From Phoronis australis (lineage: Eukaryota; Phoronida; Phoronidae), in NCBI GenBank assembly GCA_002633005.1, contig NMRA01000024.1, forward strand, positions 1,681,177 to 1,745,176: a stretch of 64,000 nt of DNA. The letters are read 5' to 3'. The notes under the pieces were generated by a model. That model had not been told where the DNA came from. It saw only the letters and a program-made list of their open reading frames with translations, and did no database searches. A program made the translations under genes and the position numbers. Shown piece after piece: positions 62,507-64,000 of the stretch (within the stretch, counting starts at the first letter, position 1; each line of letters opens with the position of its first letter).

Positions 62507-64000
62507 TTATAACGACTGTTACTGTGTTACGATAAATTTAAGGTAGTTGTTGTGGTTTGTTGAAAAAAGTAATGCGCATTTATTATGATGTGCGTTTTTC
62601 TATAAATACACCAGCTTGTTAGCATGCAGTACTCGAACATTGACATTTTACTGAACTTAAACACTCATAAAATTGATATTTTAAAACTTTTTTGAAAATT
62701 TATTTAACTTTGCATACTTGAGGTACTGTGTCAATCAAACATGGGGCATAACGCCCATGACAGGCCTCTTGCCTCCTGTGAAAAGGCGTTTTGCCCCGGG
62801 CATGGGGCAAAAAGGCCAAATTTGGTTTTTTAGTTTTTGATCTGTGATTTCTTTACGGTTAAGAATACCTGCGTATGTTCGACATATAATGTAGAGCCTT
62901 CTAACCCAAATCAAATGCAGTTATTTCGAAGTATTTCTGAGGAAGAAAAACAGGTTTTTGCTTAATAGGGGCGTTTTGCCCCATGTTACACTACTCTTTT
63001 GCAGGTTATTGTGAAATTTTACAAGTGTTATATAAATGTGGCAACAACTGTCTACGACGTTTGGACGACATCTCTGACTACTGTTGCGCCCCTTAGTGGC
63101 CACTTTAGTTTTTACGTCTGTCTGTTTCTTTTGGGTCCCTTGAAGGATTTTCGTGATATTTGACTTACAAGTTTCTGTTATGAAGGCGACAGCACTGTGC
63201 AGGTCGAAATTGTCACATCGTTCCAAGTTGCCACAGCTTCAAAACTGTGACCCTTTGGGTAGGGCTGCAGACCCTAATTGTCTAAACAATTTTGTGTTTG
63301 TGTGTCAATTTGGGTCTGTACCATAGTACAGGCTCCAATTGTAACAATAACGAAAAATGTGTTAGAACATTATACTTGCAATAAAAATTAAATGATCCCG
63401 CAAAAAGGTACCCGTTATTAATCACAGAATGAAAACACTGTGTGCTGTTTTAAAACTGATTTCTACGAAGGGGTTCACAGGTGTACCTGGGGCAGTCGCC
63501 AGATTCAAGCGTGTGTCCAAATTGTCCCAAGTTTGAAGTTGCGACAATTTGGAACGGTGCCACAACTTGGGTCTCACGCAGCACCTTTGCATTTTTGGAT
63601 GAAATCGACGTATTGTATGTCTCTAGGTGGTTATTTTTACTATGCTTGAGCCGTCTGTCTTTGCATTCTCCAACCCTCTCCGAGGATCAATACAACAGTT
63701 GTATACCTACTGACAAGAGCACGACTGACGGGCATTTCAGATGGGTACAACTACTGTGATGCCCCCTGGTGACAATGTTTGTATCTGCAGCTGTATCTTC
63801 TAAATTCCATTGCTTGCAAGATCATTTGCAAGCTCAGCAAGTGTATTCCTATTAACTTTCCATCAGATAGATGTGTTAGACTACCGCTTCGCCTCCTACT
63901 AATTCCAATTTGTTTTTAAGTTCGTCTCAGTACTCTTTGGATTTCTGTGACTGATTTTCATGAAATTTAGCAAATAGCCTTCTCTTCGCGAGACGTGTTT
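62507..64000. other. Intergenic DNA to the window end
   Basis: No gene recognised. A GGGGCAAAACGCC-like motif occurs in both orientations around 62740-62990 (GCCCCATG and CATGGGGC). ORFs near 63440-63759 show no homology I recognise. Confidence 0.6.

Overview
This window is nuclear DNA from an animal. All three recognisable genes are split by GT-AG introns, are vertebrate-like in protein sequence, and sit in AT-rich DNA full of short inverted-repeat elements and tRNA-derived SINEs. Unmerged overlapping contigs with many indels point to a very heterozygous diploid, as in lancelets, echinoderms, hemichordates or molluscs. The species cannot be settled from sequence alone.

Layout: (1) 4-17572, + strand: OS9, the ER lectin of ER-associated degradation, complete in 13 exons (724 aa). 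(2) 37407-21724, - strand: a glutamate-rich protein best matched to ERICH2, complete in 11 exons (275 aa, or 288 aa with an alternative acceptor). (3) 38816-55821, + strand: CDC27 (APC3), a TPR subunit of the anaphase-promoting complex, complete in 17 exons (811 aa), including a 9-codon first exon 3.4 kb from the second. OS9 and ERICH2 converge tail to tail; ERICH2 and CDC27 diverge head to head across 1.4 kb. The three genes share no obvious pathway.

From about 16.4 to 27.8 kb the same DNA is present more than once. Single N characters at 16796, 22184 and 27002 mark contig joins at which the sequence restarts. OS9 exon 13, ERICH2 exon 11 and ERICH2 exon 10 therefore each appear twice. I read these as two haplotypes placed end to end, not as gene duplications. 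Comparing them reveals a 569-bp element present in one copy and absent from the other, and a separate indel of about 410 bp.

From 55.8 to 64 kb there is CDC27 3' sequence, then intergenic DNA with fold-back elements, an N gap and a broken pogo/Tigger-like transposase tail.

I see no operon, CRISPR array or clearly new molecular system. The most interesting structures are local: decayed tandem copies of the end of CDC27 exon 16 in the following intron, a 39-bp duplication that doubles an ERICH2 splice acceptor in frame, a terminal-inverted-repeat element with an 11-unit minisatellite core, a cluster of one 14-bp motif in CDC27 intron 1, and several palindromic element families.
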